A stretch of DNA of 53,198 bases from Candidatus Fermentithermobacillaceae bacterium (GCA_012841375.1 DUUV01000157.1:1-53198), one strand, 5' to 3'; counted from the stretch's first letter, positions 41,932 to 51,261 are shown. Numbers and translations are program-made. Notes: generated by a model from the letters alone, not told the origin.

Positions 41932-42351
41932 CTACTGGATTACGAACTCCGAGAAAAACACGTTCTTCACAACATGGGGACACTTCAGTTCCATCCGGTC
42001 ACGGATCTCTTTCTGAAGCTCTCGGAGCCCTTCCTCACCGGACAGGTCGGCGTAAGTCTTGGACCTAAGGAGCGCGTATACGTCCGTCTTCAGCTCACTG
42101 GTCCTGTCGGTCACCAACTCTGCACGTTGCGCGTCGATCTCAAGATCCACAGTCACTCTGATGTAGCGTCCGCTGTCGGCCAGGTTGGTCAAGAACTGTC
42201 CGAGACTCAAGAGAGCGAATCTCATCTCAGACGCGGCACTCGCTTCTTGACGGTCTCCAAGCGTGGGGAAGCCCCATACTCTCGAAGCCGCCGCGTAGCC
42301 CACCCCAGCCGTGACCACCAAAGCCAGCACTACCAGCAGAACTCTCCGCAT
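41932..42351 (-). CDS. fliL: Flagellar basal body-associated protein FliL
   Basis: A 139-aa single-pass membrane protein with a hydrophobic segment at about residues 3-23 and a C-terminal domain containing SLGQFLTNLADSGRYIRVTVDLEI and a C-terminal KNVFFSEFVIQ. It associates with the stator and supports torque. The ATG at 42351 has GGAGGTG six bases upstream. Confidence 0.92.
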   Translation of the reverse strand: MRRVLLVVLALVVTAGVGYAAASRVWGFPTLGDRQEASAASEMRFALLSLGQFLTNLADSGRYIRVTVDLEIDAQRAELVTDRTSELKTDVYALLRSKTYADLSGEEGLRELQKEIRDRMELKCPHVVKNVFFSEFVIQ

Positions 42352-42384
42352 AGTCAACACCTCCGTCCACCCGTCTCAAGCATT

Positions 42385-43128
42385 CTAATGAATCGGGGGT
42401 TCGCCCCCGGCCAAGGAAGGCCTCAATATAACGACGTCGACTCTCCTGTTCCGCTGCCGGCCCTCTGCGGTTTCGTTGGTGTCGATAGGCCTGAATTCGG
42501 CGTAGCCAGCAACCTGGAGTTTCTTCTCTTGAATGCCGCATTCTTCAGTGAAGAACCTGACAACGCTTCCGGCCCTCCCACTCGAGAGCTCCCAGTTGGA
42601 TGGGAACTTCTCTGTGCTGATGGGCCAATCGTCGGTGTGCCCCTCAACCCTTATGGGGTTCTCCAGGTCTTTGATCATCTTGCCTACTGTGAGGAGAGCC
42701 ACCGTCGCCTCAGGTCTCAGCTGGGCGCTCCCTAGATCGAAGAGGACCGAATCGGCAAACCGCAGGATAAGCCCCCGCTCGTCCATTTCGATCGACACTT
42801 TGCCCTCCAATCCCGCTGCGGCAAGCTCCCGGGCGAAGGCCTCGCCCGTCAACCTGAGTTGCTCCAGTTCCGCTGCAGCCAGAGCCGCCAGCGGGTCCGG
42901 GAGAGGCGTCTGTCCCCCGTTCCCTGGGAGTATGGTGGTTCCGGCGGCGGGAGTCACGCCGACCGCGGACGAGTAGGACATCACCGCCGCGGAGAATTTC
43001 TCAGCGTTCAGGACCGATACAGCGAACAGCAGTATGAAAAACGTCAATAGAAGCGTGACCATATCGGCGTACGAGGTTATCCAGGTTTGGGTCCGTGGCG
43101 GGTCCTCACCGTGAGTCAAACGTGACAC
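42385..43128 (-). CDS. motB: Flagellar stator protein MotB
   Basis: A 247-aa stator subunit. The single membrane helix is at about 21-41 and carries the ion-binding D22 in YADMVTLLLTFF. The plug and linker follow, then an OmpA-like peptidoglycan-binding domain with EGHTDDWPI and NRRVDVVI. The GTG start overlaps the end of motA by 23 bases. Whether protons or sodium drive it cannot be stated from the sequence. Confidence 0.95.
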   Translation of the reverse strand: MSRLTHGEDPPRTQTWITSYADMVTLLLTFFILLFAVSVLNAEKFSAAVMSYSSAVGVTPAAGTTILPGNGGQTPLPDPLAALAAAELEQLRLTGEAFARELAAAGLEGKVSIEMDERGLILRFADSVLFDLGSAQLRPEATVALLTVGKMIKDLENPIRVEGHTDDWPISTEKFPSNWELSSGRAGSVVRFFTEECGIQEKKLQVAGYAEFRPIDTNETAEGRQRNRRVDVVILRPSLAGGEPPIH

Positions 43129-43915
43129 TGCCGGACGCCTCCCTCCTGGACGGCAAGGTGACGCGTTCCCGCTCTCTAGGCGACAGGAACGACTTCAGCT
43201 TTTCCTGCACGACCCTTGGATTGTCGCCTGCCTGGATGGACAAGACTCCTTCGACGATGGCTTCTTTCAGGAAGACCTCCCGCGCGCTGCGGTTCTTAAG
43301 TTTCGCAGCGATGGGGAGAAAGAGCATGTTGGCCAATACGGAACCGTAAAAAGTGGTGACCAAAGCGACGGCCATGCCTGGACCTATCTCTTCCGGGTTC
43401 TCAAGTTTGAGAAGCATCTGGATCAGTCCGATTAGGGTACCCAGCATTCCGAAGGCGGGAGCCATGGCACCCATGGTCTCAAAGACGGCCTGGCCGGTCT
43501 TGTGCCGGTCGGCCACAAACGCGATCTCGGTCTCCAGGATGTTCCTTACGAGTTCATGAGTTGTTCCATCAACCACAAGTCTGATGCCCTTCTGAAGGAA
43601 TGGATCCTCGAGGTCGTTGGCATCCTCGTCCAACGCCAAGAGGCCCTCTCTCCGGGCCTTGTCCGCGAACCTCACGAGGGTGTTGATTGTTTCGCCGATG
43701 TCCTCTTCCTTGGCAAGATAGGCTTGCTTGGTTATCTTCAGGACATCGAGAAACGTCTGAAGAGGAAAGCTCATGAGGGTCGTAAAGATAGTGCCCCCGA
43801 GCGTGATGAAGAGCGACGGCGGGTCCCAGAATGGCGGGAGCGGGCCGCTCAGCGTCATCCCGATGAGGACGACCGCAAATACGGCTATTGTTCCTATGAG
43901 CGTCGCCAGGTCCAT
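43106..43915 (-). CDS. motA: Flagellar stator protein MotA
   Basis: A 269-aa stator subunit with four hydrophobic segments. The cytoplasmic loop contains charged residues including the R in DKARREGLLALDE. The last two helices include GAMAPAFGMLGTLIGLIQML and PGMAVALVTTFYGSVLANML. It pairs with MotB, whose gene overlaps the 3' end. Confidence 0.95.
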   Translation of the reverse strand: MDLATLIGTIAVFAVVLIGMTLSGPLPPFWDPPSLFITLGGTIFTTLMSFPLQTFLDVLKITKQAYLAKEEDIGETINTLVRFADKARREGLLALDEDANDLEDPFLQKGIRLVVDGTTHELVRNILETEIAFVADRHKTGQAVFETMGAMAPAFGMLGTLIGLIQMLLKLENPEEIGPGMAVALVTTFYGSVLANMLFLPIAAKLKNRSAREVFLKEAIVEGVLSIQAGDNPRVVQEKLKSFLSPRERERVTLPSRREASGSVTFDSR

Positions 43916-43938
43916 TTCAACACCCCGTTTTCAGCCCC

Positions 43939-43973
43939 GGCCCCGGCAGACAGAGAAAATGTCCGCCGGGGCC
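43939..43973 (-). promoter_or_regulatory. Perfect GC-rich hairpin between flgE and motA
   Basis: GGCCCCGGC pairs with GCCGGGGCC (9 bp, no mismatch) with GAC/GTC pairing further in. No T-tract follows on the minus strand, so it is probably not a simple terminator. It may stabilise or process the mRNA between hook and stator genes. Confidence 0.7.
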
Positions 43974-43981
43974 GAGACCGA

Positions 43982-45253
43982 CTATCGCTTGAGATTTACG
44001 AGCTCCGCCAGGAGCTCATCGGAAACCGTGATGATCCTCGAGTTGGCCTGAAACCCTCTCTGAGTGATGATCATCTGGGTGAACTCCTCCGAAAGGTCTA
44101 CGTTTGACATTTCCAGGGAACTGGGCGCTACGGTCCCGCGCCCGGCTGTACCGGCCTCGCCTATATCGACGGTGCCCGAGTTATTGGACTCAACGTAGAG
44201 GTTCTTGCCCAAGGCCTGCAGCCCAGAAGGGTTAGGGAAACTGGCTATGGCCAGCTGCCCCAAAATGCGGGTCTGACCGTTGGAGTAGAACCCCGAGATG
44301 AGACCCTTGGAGTCAAAGGTGTAGGACTCCAGGGTACCCGTGGGATGCCCGTCGATGATGTCTGTATCGATTGTGCTGGGGCCTGCCACCTGAGTTACCT
44401 TGCTGAAGTCTAGGGTCAGGCTAATGGGGTCGACTCCGGCGGGGCTGAAAGATATCGAGTTCCCAGTCGAACCTGCACTGTCAAACTTCCCTTCGGTGTC
44501 GAACTTGATGGTCCCGGATCCTGCGATTCCTGCCGGCCCCGAAGCAGTCCAGCCCCAAGCGTTGAGGTTCGGGTCGGTGGGATCAGTCGGATCCGTGGGC
44601 GTCAATTTCTGGAATGTGATGATCACGGCGTGGGTACCGCCCTGAGAGTCATACACGGTAAAGGGAACTTCCTGCTGGGTGCCTGGCGGTGCCTCTGAGT
44701 TCAGATTTCTGTACCAGGTCACGGTGCTCGTGGCCTCGGCTCCCATCTCTGAGCCCAAGGCTATCTTGATCGGCTGTATCTGGTTATCGGGACGCTGGGG
44801 CGGCAGTTGTCCGGTGGCCGGATCCAATACCCAACCCAGAACCTTGCGGCCTTCGGGGTCTACCAGTATGCCGTCTCCGTCTGTACCGAAGGCGCCGACC
44901 CTGGTATATGCCTGCTGGACGCCATCCCGGACCACGAAATAACCCTTGCCCTCGATGGCCACGTCAGACATCCGCGAGGTAGGTTGAAGGTTTCCCGAGG
45001 AATGGTTGATGTCTATGCTGCCCACGGTCACGCCAAGACCTACCTGCATGGGGTTAGTGCCGCCCCGCACATCTATGTCTTCGCCGGAGGGCGAGCCGGC
45101 CCCGCGCAGGGTCTGGCTGAAAACCTCCTGAAACGTGACCCGCGACGACTTAAAGCCGGGCGTGTTCACGTTGGCCACGTTATTGCCTATTACGTCCATT
45201 CTGGTCTGGTGGGTCCTAAGACCCGACACAGCGCTGAACAGCGAACGCATCAT
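43982..45253 (-). CDS. flgE: Flagellar hook protein FlgE
   Basis: A 423-aa hook subunit. The N-terminal rod-type motif MRSLFSAVSGLRTHQTRMDV with GNNVANVNTPGFK and the C-terminal SNVDLSEEFTQMIITQRGFQ form the coiled-coil D0 domains; the middle is the variable D1/D2 part, including a short TDPTDPTDP run at about residues 217-225. It is secreted through the FliPQR-FlhAB gate. The frame begins with two consecutive ATG codons. Confidence 0.95.
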   Translation of the reverse strand: MMRSLFSAVSGLRTHQTRMDVIGNNVANVNTPGFKSSRVTFQEVFSQTLRGAGSPSGEDIDVRGGTNPMQVGLGVTVGSIDINHSSGNLQPTSRMSDVAIEGKGYFVVRDGVQQAYTRVGAFGTDGDGILVDPEGRKVLGWVLDPATGQLPPQRPDNQIQPIKIALGSEMGAEATSTVTWYRNLNSEAPPGTQQEVPFTVYDSQGGTHAVIITFQKLTPTDPTDPTDPNLNAWGWTASGPAGIAGSGTIKFDTEGKFDSAGSTGNSISFSPAGVDPISLTLDFSKVTQVAGPSTIDTDIIDGHPTGTLESYTFDSKGLISGFYSNGQTRILGQLAIASFPNPSGLQALGKNLYVESNNSGTVDIGEAGTAGRGTVAPSSLEMSNVDLSEEFTQMIITQRGFQANSRIITVSDELLAELVNLKR

Positions 45254-45291
45254 GGTTCTTCAAAAACCCCTTTCGTTTCTCGGATCCCCCG

Positions 45292-45317
45292 GCTCTCCTT
45301 CATTCGTTCCGGAGAGC
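45292..45317 (-). promoter_or_regulatory. Hairpin in the flgE upstream gap
   Basis: On the minus strand GCTCTCC (45317-45311) pairs with GGAGAGC (45298-45292) around a 12-base loop, followed by a G-rich run. It sits in the 119-base gap before flgE. No clear promoter is visible there. Confidence 0.5.
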
Positions 45318-45372
45318 TTGGCCTCCCAGAAAGGGTCCGGCCCGGGTACCGATGATGTGTCACTTTCGTCTC

Positions 45373-45768
45373 TTACCTGTCGACCAATACCGCGCTGTCT
45401 ATGGAGGTGAACACATTCTCCTTCATGCGTTCTTCAGGGATGACTGTGACCACCGTCCTCGTCTGGGGGGCCACCACAAATGCGACCCCTTTCATGAGCA
45501 CCAGGGTAGACCTGGCGCCTTTGGCTGAAGCCGTGTCAACCGCGTCCTGGAGTTTCGCCAGCTTTTCGGCGTCCATGCCCTCCCCCCACGTCCGGAGGCG
45601 TTCCTCGGCGTGTTTCGAGAAGGTAACCTCATGGTCTCTCCTGACCTCGCCCAGTACCTCCGCAAAGGACTTGGCGCCTGAAGCCTTCGTACTCTCTCCC
45701 GGTCGCCCCCCTCGTACCGGGACCGGCGACCTTACTTCCACTCGTGGATCGATTACCTTAAGCTGCAT
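45373..45768 (-). CDS. Flagellar operon protein of the TIGR02530 type
   Basis: A 131-aa protein with VTFSKHAEERLRTWG and LVLMKGVAFVVAPQTRTVVT, typical of the small protein found between flgD and flgE in Bacillota flagellar operons. Function is unknown; it may assist hook assembly. It overlaps the flgD end by 11 bases. The usual flbD gene after flgE is absent here. Confidence 0.85.
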   Translation of the reverse strand: MQLKVIDPRVEVRSPVPVRGGRPGESTKASGAKSFAEVLGEVRRDHEVTFSKHAEERLRTWGEGMDAEKLAKLQDAVDTASAKGARSTLVLMKGVAFVVAPQTRTVVTVIPEERMKENVFTSIDSAVLVDR

Positions 45769-46270
45769 CTCCCTGTACCTGCCCCTCTGAATCCACCGTT
45801 GGGTCCGCCTCAGGCGCTTCCTGCTCCAAGGCAGGCGGCTCCGGCGCCGGACCTACGTATACCAGACTGTCTATGGGTACCAGGTAGTCTCCGGACTTGA
45901 CCATGATCGCTCCGTGCGCGAAACAGACCGATTCGACCACTCCGTCAACCACGCCGTCCACTGTTTCAGCCATGAACGTCTTGCCGATGAGGTTCGCGGC
46001 AGAGAGAAGGCTCTGGTTCGCCTGGGCAACGATCAGGTACTCAAGGGTTGCCTGAACCGTCCGGTTCAGCTCTCCTATCTGCGTCGCGCTTGAAAACTGG
46101 GCCATCTGCGCCAGGAACTCCTGTTCCTTTATGGGTTCCATCGGGTCTTGGTACCGGAGCTGGGTCAGCATGATCTTCATGAACTGGTCCTGCAGCTCTC
46201 CGGTCTTGCCGAACCCGAAACCGTAGGAAACCGGACTTCCGTTTGTTCCGCTCACACCATCTATCGCCAA
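45758..46270 (-). CDS. flgD: Flagellar hook assembly (cap) protein FlgD
   Basis: A 170-aa hook scaffold. The N-terminal signature is FMKIMLTQLRYQDPMEP followed by EFLAQMAQFSSATQ, and a small beta-domain with VCFAHGAIMVKSGDYLVPID follows. The C-terminal 25 residues are acidic and proline-rich. It begins at a TTG preceded by GGAGG. Confidence 0.93.
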   Translation of the reverse strand: MAIDGVSGTNGSPVSYGFGFGKTGELQDQFMKIMLTQLRYQDPMEPIKEQEFLAQMAQFSSATQIGELNRTVQATLEYLIVAQANQSLLSAANLIGKTFMAETVDGVVDGVVESVCFAHGAIMVKSGDYLVPIDSLVYVGPAPEPPALEQEAPEADPTVDSEGQVQGDAA

Positions 46271-46294
46271 ATCCTCAGCCTCCTTTCACTCTCT

Positions 46295-47704
46295 CTACAC
46301 GATGTAATCAAGGTGGCCGCCGTAGCGCGCCGCGGAGTACGGCGCCGTCACTGACTGGCCCGTAACCGCCTCATGCCCCGGTATGCGCCTTTCCCGCCTC
46401 CAACCGGAAGCGGCGCTTCGGCCCCGTTCCCCCCGGGGGGCTTCCCCCTGGGGATCACCGTGGTCTACGGAAAACCCGGCCAGAGTCAGTCCCAGGTCGT
46501 TCAAAGCCTCGGCCAGCTCTTGGGCAGATGCGTCCAGTGCGCGGCCGGCCTCTAAAGACCCGGACACGAACTTCACGGCGATATTCTGGCCCCTGGCCGA
46601 TAGGATCGCCGTGACGCTGCCGAGATGGGGCGGGTCAAGCCTGAGCTCCACGCTCCTCGGAAGCTTCTTGAGGGCTTCCGCCCTGAGGTGCTCCGCCAAC
46701 GCCCGCGTGTCTCTGAGAGACACCTCGCCCTGCGCAGGAACCGGTTCCTCTCTGGTGCCTCCGGTGAAGGCCGTTTCCACGTGTTCGGCCCGGGTGAGGG
46801 CCTTCGCGGAGGCCGTTACGCCGGTCAGCGGCTCTTCTTCGTCTTCATGGGACTCCCGGTAAACGCGCTCCTCTGTGACTTCGGCGGTGGTGCCGATTTC
46901 CTCGGGCGGTTCAAACCCGGCTTCCCGTGACGGGAATTGGGCTTCTTCGCCGGTCTCCGGAGGTCCGGCGACTTCTTCCCCTGACACGATGGCTCCCGTT
47001 CTCTCCCCCGCGTCAGGCAGTCTCACTGCGAGTCTTGCCCGGGCCATAGAACTACCGGCCGGTGCTTCCGGCAGGACATGGTCACGCTTGACCTCATACT
47101 GAGTGAGGATCACGGACTCTTCTTCCCGGGGAAGCTCAGGGACCGTGGCATCTACCGGCTGCTCCAGTTGGCCGCCCTCCATCATCTGAGTGCCGGAAAC
47201 GGCCGGCGGGAATACCGTGTCTCCGGGGATAACGGTAGGCTTCGCGACCGTGACAGGCGTGTCCCGGCCCCCTGCCGCCTCATACGGTGTGAAGACCGTT
47301 GGGACCGGAGTTCGCGGAGCTGGGGACTGTGAAGGCTCCGCCGTTCCGGCTGTCGCCGCGAAGGCATCGCCTGCCTCCCACAGGGATTCGCCGTGACGAT
47401 CTCCTGTTTGAGCCGGGGAGATGTCAACGAGTCCCGCCATCACCGCCTGCGCTTGCCCCATTGGTTCCGTTGGCTCCGTTGGCTCCGTTGGTTCCATTGG
47501 GTCCGTTCGTCCCGCCCATTGAGAACCGTAAGGCGTCAAGACGGCCGGCGGCACGATACCCATGGCGACCGCCATGGCCGACGCGAACGTCTCAGCCGAC
47601 ATGCGTTTCCCGGCGGAGTGTTTCAGAGCCGCCGCGGCTTTTGCCAGTGGCAGCGCCTGATTGCCGGTGACCACATCCAGTGCTGCTTGCAGTCCAGGAA
47701 ACAT
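46295..47704 (-). CDS. fliK: Flagellar hook-length control protein FliK
   Basis: A 469-aa secreted ruler protein. The long N-terminal part (about 1-320) is proline-, glutamate- and alanine-rich and low in complexity, including a TEPTEPTEP run. The C-terminal conserved domain has LPRSVELRLDPPHLGSVTA and ALNDLGLTLAGFSVDHGD and would contact FlhB to switch export specificity. The start ATG has a weak binding site, so the true start is uncertain. Confidence 0.88.
   Translation of the reverse strand: MFPGLQAALDVVTGNQALPLAKAAAALKHSAGKRMSAETFASAMAVAMGIVPPAVLTPYGSQWAGRTDPMEPTEPTEPTEPMGQAQAVMAGLVDISPAQTGDRHGESLWEAGDAFAATAGTAEPSQSPAPRTPVPTVFTPYEAAGGRDTPVTVAKPTVIPGDTVFPPAVSGTQMMEGGQLEQPVDATVPELPREEESVILTQYEVKRDHVLPEAPAGSSMARARLAVRLPDAGERTGAIVSGEEVAGPPETGEEAQFPSREAGFEPPEEIGTTAEVTEERVYRESHEDEEEPLTGVTASAKALTRAEHVETAFTGGTREEPVPAQGEVSLRDTRALAEHLRAEALKKLPRSVELRLDPPHLGSVTAILSARGQNIAVKFVSGSLEAGRALDASAQELAEALNDLGLTLAGFSVDHGDPQGEAPRGERGRSAASGWRRERRIPGHEAVTGQSVTAPYSAARYGGHLDYIV
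47461..47505. repeat. 9-bp tandem repeat inside fliK
   Basis: Five units of TTGG(C/T)TCCG or near variants lie in a row and encode the minus-strand run EPTEPTEPTEP. Because the unit is nine bases, gain or loss of units keeps the frame. Confidence 0.8.
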
Positions 47705-47716
47705 CTTCTTGCTTTC

Positions 47717-48196
47717 TCACCTCTCTTTCGATCTCAAGAATCGGTCCGCTCCGATGTCGTCCATCTTCTTGGCTTGATCCCACCAATAGGCATCAATGTA
47801 CTCGCTAAGCTTGTTCTCTCTGTACCGCTCAAGGGCTCTTTCCTCTTGCGTCCGCCGGATCGCGGCCTCCCTCGCCTTTCTGGTGATCTCACGCTTCATC
47901 TTGAGGTCGGCTGTGTGACGGAAAATCTCGTTTTCCAGCGACTCCCCGTGCCTCAACATACGCCTCAAGAGCCTCAAGTCGAGCCGGCCCGTCACGGCGT
48001 CCCTGAACTCGCGCTGGAGAGACACTCTCGCCTCACGGGCGGTATCAAGCCTGGACTTCACCACGCTCTCATCTCTCAGGGCCTGTCCGAGCTTCTCTTC
48101 GGCAAGCAATCTGTGTAACCGGCGTATATCCAGCGCTCTCTCCAAAGGAAACTCGAATCTTCTCAAACCCCGTCCCCGTCCTTTATCGACAATCAA
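47717..48196 (-). CDS. fliJ: Flagellar export chaperone/stalk protein FliJ
   Basis: A 159-aa mainly helical protein with a coiled-coil character throughout, and the common RFEFPLERALDIRRL start after a short basic segment. It forms the central stalk of the FliI ATPase and recycles chaperones. It starts at a TTG with a weak ribosome binding site; a second TTG ten codons in is an alternative. Confidence 0.85.
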   Translation of the reverse strand: MIVDKGRGRGLRRFEFPLERALDIRRLHRLLAEEKLGQALRDESVVKSRLDTAREARVSLQREFRDAVTGRLDLRLLRRMLRHGESLENEIFRHTADLKMKREITRKAREAAIRRTQEERALERYRENKLSEYIDAYWWDQAKKMDDIGADRFLRSKER

Positions 48197-48216
48197 CCGA
48201 ATTTGCTAAACACCGC

Positions 48217-49533
48217 TCAACTCTGGGAGAAGAGTCCTGTCAAGATGGAAACCGTTTCATCAAAGGAGTGGTTGTCGTTGACGCCCTGCCTGAGAAACTG
48301 GTTAACCCGATCAACGTAGGCCAGAGCGTGATCGATGCGGTCATTGGATCCTTTGACGTAGGCCCCGATGTTGATAAGGTCCTCCGCCTTTTTGTAGGTC
48401 GCCAGGACCGACCGCAGCTCTGTCGCCGCCTCCCTCTGCGCCTCGCTTGTGACGGCAGGCATCAGCCTCGACACTGAAGCGAGGACGTCAATGGAGGGAT
48501 AGTGTCCGAGCTGGGCCAGGTCCCTGGACAGCACTATATGGCCATCCAAGATGCCCCTGGCGGCATCCGCTATAGGTTCGTCCATGTCGTCGCCCTCGAC
48601 CAGGACCGTGTAGATCCCCGTGATGCTTCCCACGTGGTTCTTTCCGGCCCGCTCCAGGAGTTTAGGCAGGTTGGCGAATACGGAAGGCGTATATCCTCTC
48701 GTGGTGGGAGGTTCTCCGATGGCCAGCCCCACTTCCCTTAAGGCCATACACCACCTGGTCAAGGAGTCCATCATGAGCAAGACCGACAGCCCCCGGTCCC
48801 GGAAGTACTCGGCGATGGCGGTTGCGACCCAAGAGGCTTTGATCCTCATGAGCGCAGGTTCGTCAGAGGTGGCCACCACGACCACTGATCTCTTCAGCCC
48901 CTCTGGGCCCAAGTCGCGTTCAATGAATTCTTTGACCTCGCGTCCGCGCTCGCCGATCAGCGCGATGACGTTCATGTCGCCCGACGTATTCCGGGCGATC
49001 ATTCCCATGAGTGTCGACTTCCCTACTCCGGAGCCGGAGAATATGCCGATCCTCTGGCCTTCGCCCAGTGTGAGCAAGCCGTCAATGGCCTTTACGCCGG
49101 TGGCCAGCGGTTCCTCGATCCTGCCTCTCTCCAGCGGCGCGGGAGGACGCTCGGCGGTCGGGTAATGCTTGTCCACGGTCCACCAAGGCTTCTTGTCGAT
49201 CGGGAACCCCAAAGCGTCCACCACCCGGCCGAGCATGCCCTCTCCGACCGAGACCTTGAGCTGCCTGCCTGTTGCTTCCACAGACGTTCCCGGCGCCACG
49301 CCGTCCAGTTCGCCGTAGGGCATGAGGAGGACACGGCCGTTCTTGAAACCGACCGCCTCGCTCAGGACCGGCGCTCCCGATCCGGGCAACAGGTAGCACA
49401 TCTCGCCCATCCTAACCTTTGGCCCTGAGGACTCTATGAGGAGCCCGACCACATCCCGGACTATCCCGCCGTAGGTCAGCGGCTGGGCCGTCTTGACCGT
49501 CTCCTCGTACGCTTGGAAGGACACGTCGTTCAT
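48217..49533 (-). CDS. fliI: Flagellar export ATPase FliI
   Basis: A 438-aa F1-type hexameric ATPase. Walker A is FSGSGVGKST at residues 165-174, a Walker B-like LLMMDSLTRW follows, and the DxxxxR-type VALIGERGREVKEF segment and the C-terminal helical domain complete it. It energises delivery of subunits to the FlhA-FlhB gate. The start overlaps the fliH stop as ATGA. Confidence 0.97.
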   Translation of the reverse strand: MNDVSFQAYEETVKTAQPLTYGGIVRDVVGLLIESSGPKVRMGEMCYLLPGSGAPVLSEAVGFKNGRVLLMPYGELDGVAPGTSVEATGRQLKVSVGEGMLGRVVDALGFPIDKKPWWTVDKHYPTAERPPAPLERGRIEEPLATGVKAIDGLLTLGEGQRIGIFSGSGVGKSTLMGMIARNTSGDMNVIALIGERGREVKEFIERDLGPEGLKRSVVVVATSDEPALMRIKASWVATAIAEYFRDRGLSVLLMMDSLTRWCMALREVGLAIGEPPTTRGYTPSVFANLPKLLERAGKNHVGSITGIYTVLVEGDDMDEPIADAARGILDGHIVLSRDLAQLGHYPSIDVLASVSRLMPAVTSEAQREAATELRSVLATYKKAEDLINIGAYVKGSNDRIDHALAYVDRVNQFLRQGVNDNHSFDETVSILTGLFSQS

Positions 49534-50258
49534 TGGACTTCCATCCCTACGACCTTTTTTCGGGCTTCCGCCAACGCAGTGGCTATGGCCCGTATCTGAG
49601 ACTCAATCGTCACGTCCACGTAACCGTGGGGCGTTAGGACAATGGCTCCCCCCGTAACTTCCGGATCTCCTACCACGTCCATTGACCTCACGCCGTACTC
49701 CCTCCTGAGAGCGGGCGTCTCTCCTTCCACAAGAGAAACAAGTTCGGGCGGGACCTTGAGGCAAAACTCTCTCTCGTCCCGGAGGGCGGCTATGCCCTTC
49801 TTTATGAGCTCCACTATTACGCCGGGGTCTTCTGAAAACGCGTCCCCCAGCACCTTTCGGCTGATCTCGATCACCAGGGCCAAGAGGCGAGGTTCCGATT
49901 CGGCCAGCATCTGCCCGTAAGCCTCTCTGGCCGACTGGAGGGCGGCCTCCGCTTCTTCCAAAAGCCCCTGTGCCTCGGCCAGACCTTTGGCATGTCCGTC
50001 CAGGTAACCGTCGTTCCTGCCGGTCTCTCGTGCCTCGGTCGCTATCCGGCCGGCTTCTTCCTGAGCGCGGCTCACAATGGATTCGGCTTCTCGTGCCGCC
50101 TCCTCCAGAATTGCCTCGGCCTCTTTTCTGGCCCGGGCTACGATCTCCTGAGGGTCAGGCAGCCGCACGGGTTCGCCGGTTTCCGCCGCTGGCGTGTGTA
50201 GCCGGACCGGCCGCCGGAGGGCGACCGGCTGCGAACGAAAGACTCTAGACAATGACAT
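49530..50258 (-). CDS. fliH: Flagellar assembly protein FliH
   Basis: A 242-aa regulator of FliI. Residues about 35-110 form a long alanine- and glutamate-rich helix (ARKEAEAILEEAAREAESIV), the peripheral-stalk part, and the C-terminal domain resembles V/F-ATPase delta-type subunits, with GGAIVLTPHGYVDVTIESQI. I chose the ATG at 50258, which has GGAGG five bases upstream and overlaps the fliG end. Confidence 0.88.
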   Translation of the reverse strand: MSLSRVFRSQPVALRRPVRLHTPAAETGEPVRLPDPQEIVARARKEAEAILEEAAREAESIVSRAQEEAGRIATEARETGRNDGYLDGHAKGLAEAQGLLEEAEAALQSAREAYGQMLAESEPRLLALVIEISRKVLGDAFSEDPGVIVELIKKGIAALRDEREFCLKVPPELVSLVEGETPALRREYGVRSMDVVGDPEVTGGAIVLTPHGYVDVTIESQIRAIATALAEARKKVVGMEVQ

Positions 50259-51261
50259 CGTCTCCTCCCCCGCGACCCACAACGATCTCACCCTGGTCCT
50301 CAAGCCGCCTTATCAAGGCGACAATCCTCTGCTGGGCGTCTTCCACGTCGCGCATGCGCACCGGACCCAGATAGTCGATGCTTTCCTTGAGGGTCTCGAC
50401 GGCTCGAGACGAAAGGTTCCTGTAGATCTTTTCTTTCACTTCATCAGAAGCAGCCTTGAGGGCCAACGGGAGATCCTTGGACATGTCAACCTCCCGCAGG
50501 AAGCGCTGAACAGCCCTGTCGTCGAGGTAGATGATATCCTCGAACAAGAACATTCTCCGCTTTATCTCTTCGGAGAGTTCCGGGGCTTCCACATCGAGGG
50601 CGTTCAAAATGGTCTTCTCGGTCTGCCTGTCCACGTTGTTCAGGATGTCGACAATGGACGCCACGCCGCCCGTCCGGTTGTAGTCCTGGCCGACCACGTT
50701 GACCAGTTTCCGCTCGAGGATACGCTCTATCTCTTTGATGACTTCGGGGCTCGTGCCCTCCATGGCGGCTATCCTACGGGCCACTTCAACCTGCAGGTCC
50801 GGAGCGAGGGCAGCGAGAATGGATCCCGCTTGGTTCGGCGCCAAATAGCTCAATATGAGGGCGATGGTCTGGGGAGACTCGGACTCCAGGAAGTTCAAGA
50901 GCTGGCCCGGTTCCGCCTTCCTCGCGAAATCAAAGGGCCTCACCTGCAGCGACATAGTGAGGCGGGCCATCACATCGCCGGCCTTCTCCTTTCCCAAAGC
51001 CTTTTCCAGGAGCACCTTGGCGTACTCGATGCCACCTTCGTCAATGTACTGCTGCGCGATGGCCATATCCGCGAACTCGCTCAAGACCTGCTCTCGAATG
51101 TCCTGATCGACCCTCTTGGTCCCCGCGATCTCCAGGGTCAAGATATCGATGTCTTCTTCCTTCATATGCTTCATGACCTGAGATGAAAGGTCCGGCCCCA
51201 GGGTGATTAGGAGGATCGCGGCCTTCTCCCGTCCTGACAGCACGCCTCGATGGGTAGACAT
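50245..51261 (-). CDS. fliG: Flagellar motor switch protein FliG
   Basis: A 338-aa rotor protein with three domains: FliF-binding N-terminal, a middle ARM domain and the C-terminal torque domain with LDDRAVQRFLREVD and KIYRNLSSRAVETLKESIDYLG, which carries the charged residues that contact MotA. Its ATG shares one base with the fliF stop (TGATG). Confidence 0.96.
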   Translation of the reverse strand: MSTHRGVLSGREKAAILLITLGPDLSSQVMKHMKEEDIDILTLEIAGTKRVDQDIREQVLSEFADMAIAQQYIDEGGIEYAKVLLEKALGKEKAGDVMARLTMSLQVRPFDFARKAEPGQLLNFLESESPQTIALILSYLAPNQAGSILAALAPDLQVEVARRIAAMEGTSPEVIKEIERILERKLVNVVGQDYNRTGGVASIVDILNNVDRQTEKTILNALDVEAPELSEEIKRRMFLFEDIIYLDDRAVQRFLREVDMSKDLPLALKAASDEVKEKIYRNLSSRAVETLKESIDYLGPVRMRDVEDAQQRIVALIRRLEDQGEIVVGRGGGDDVIV

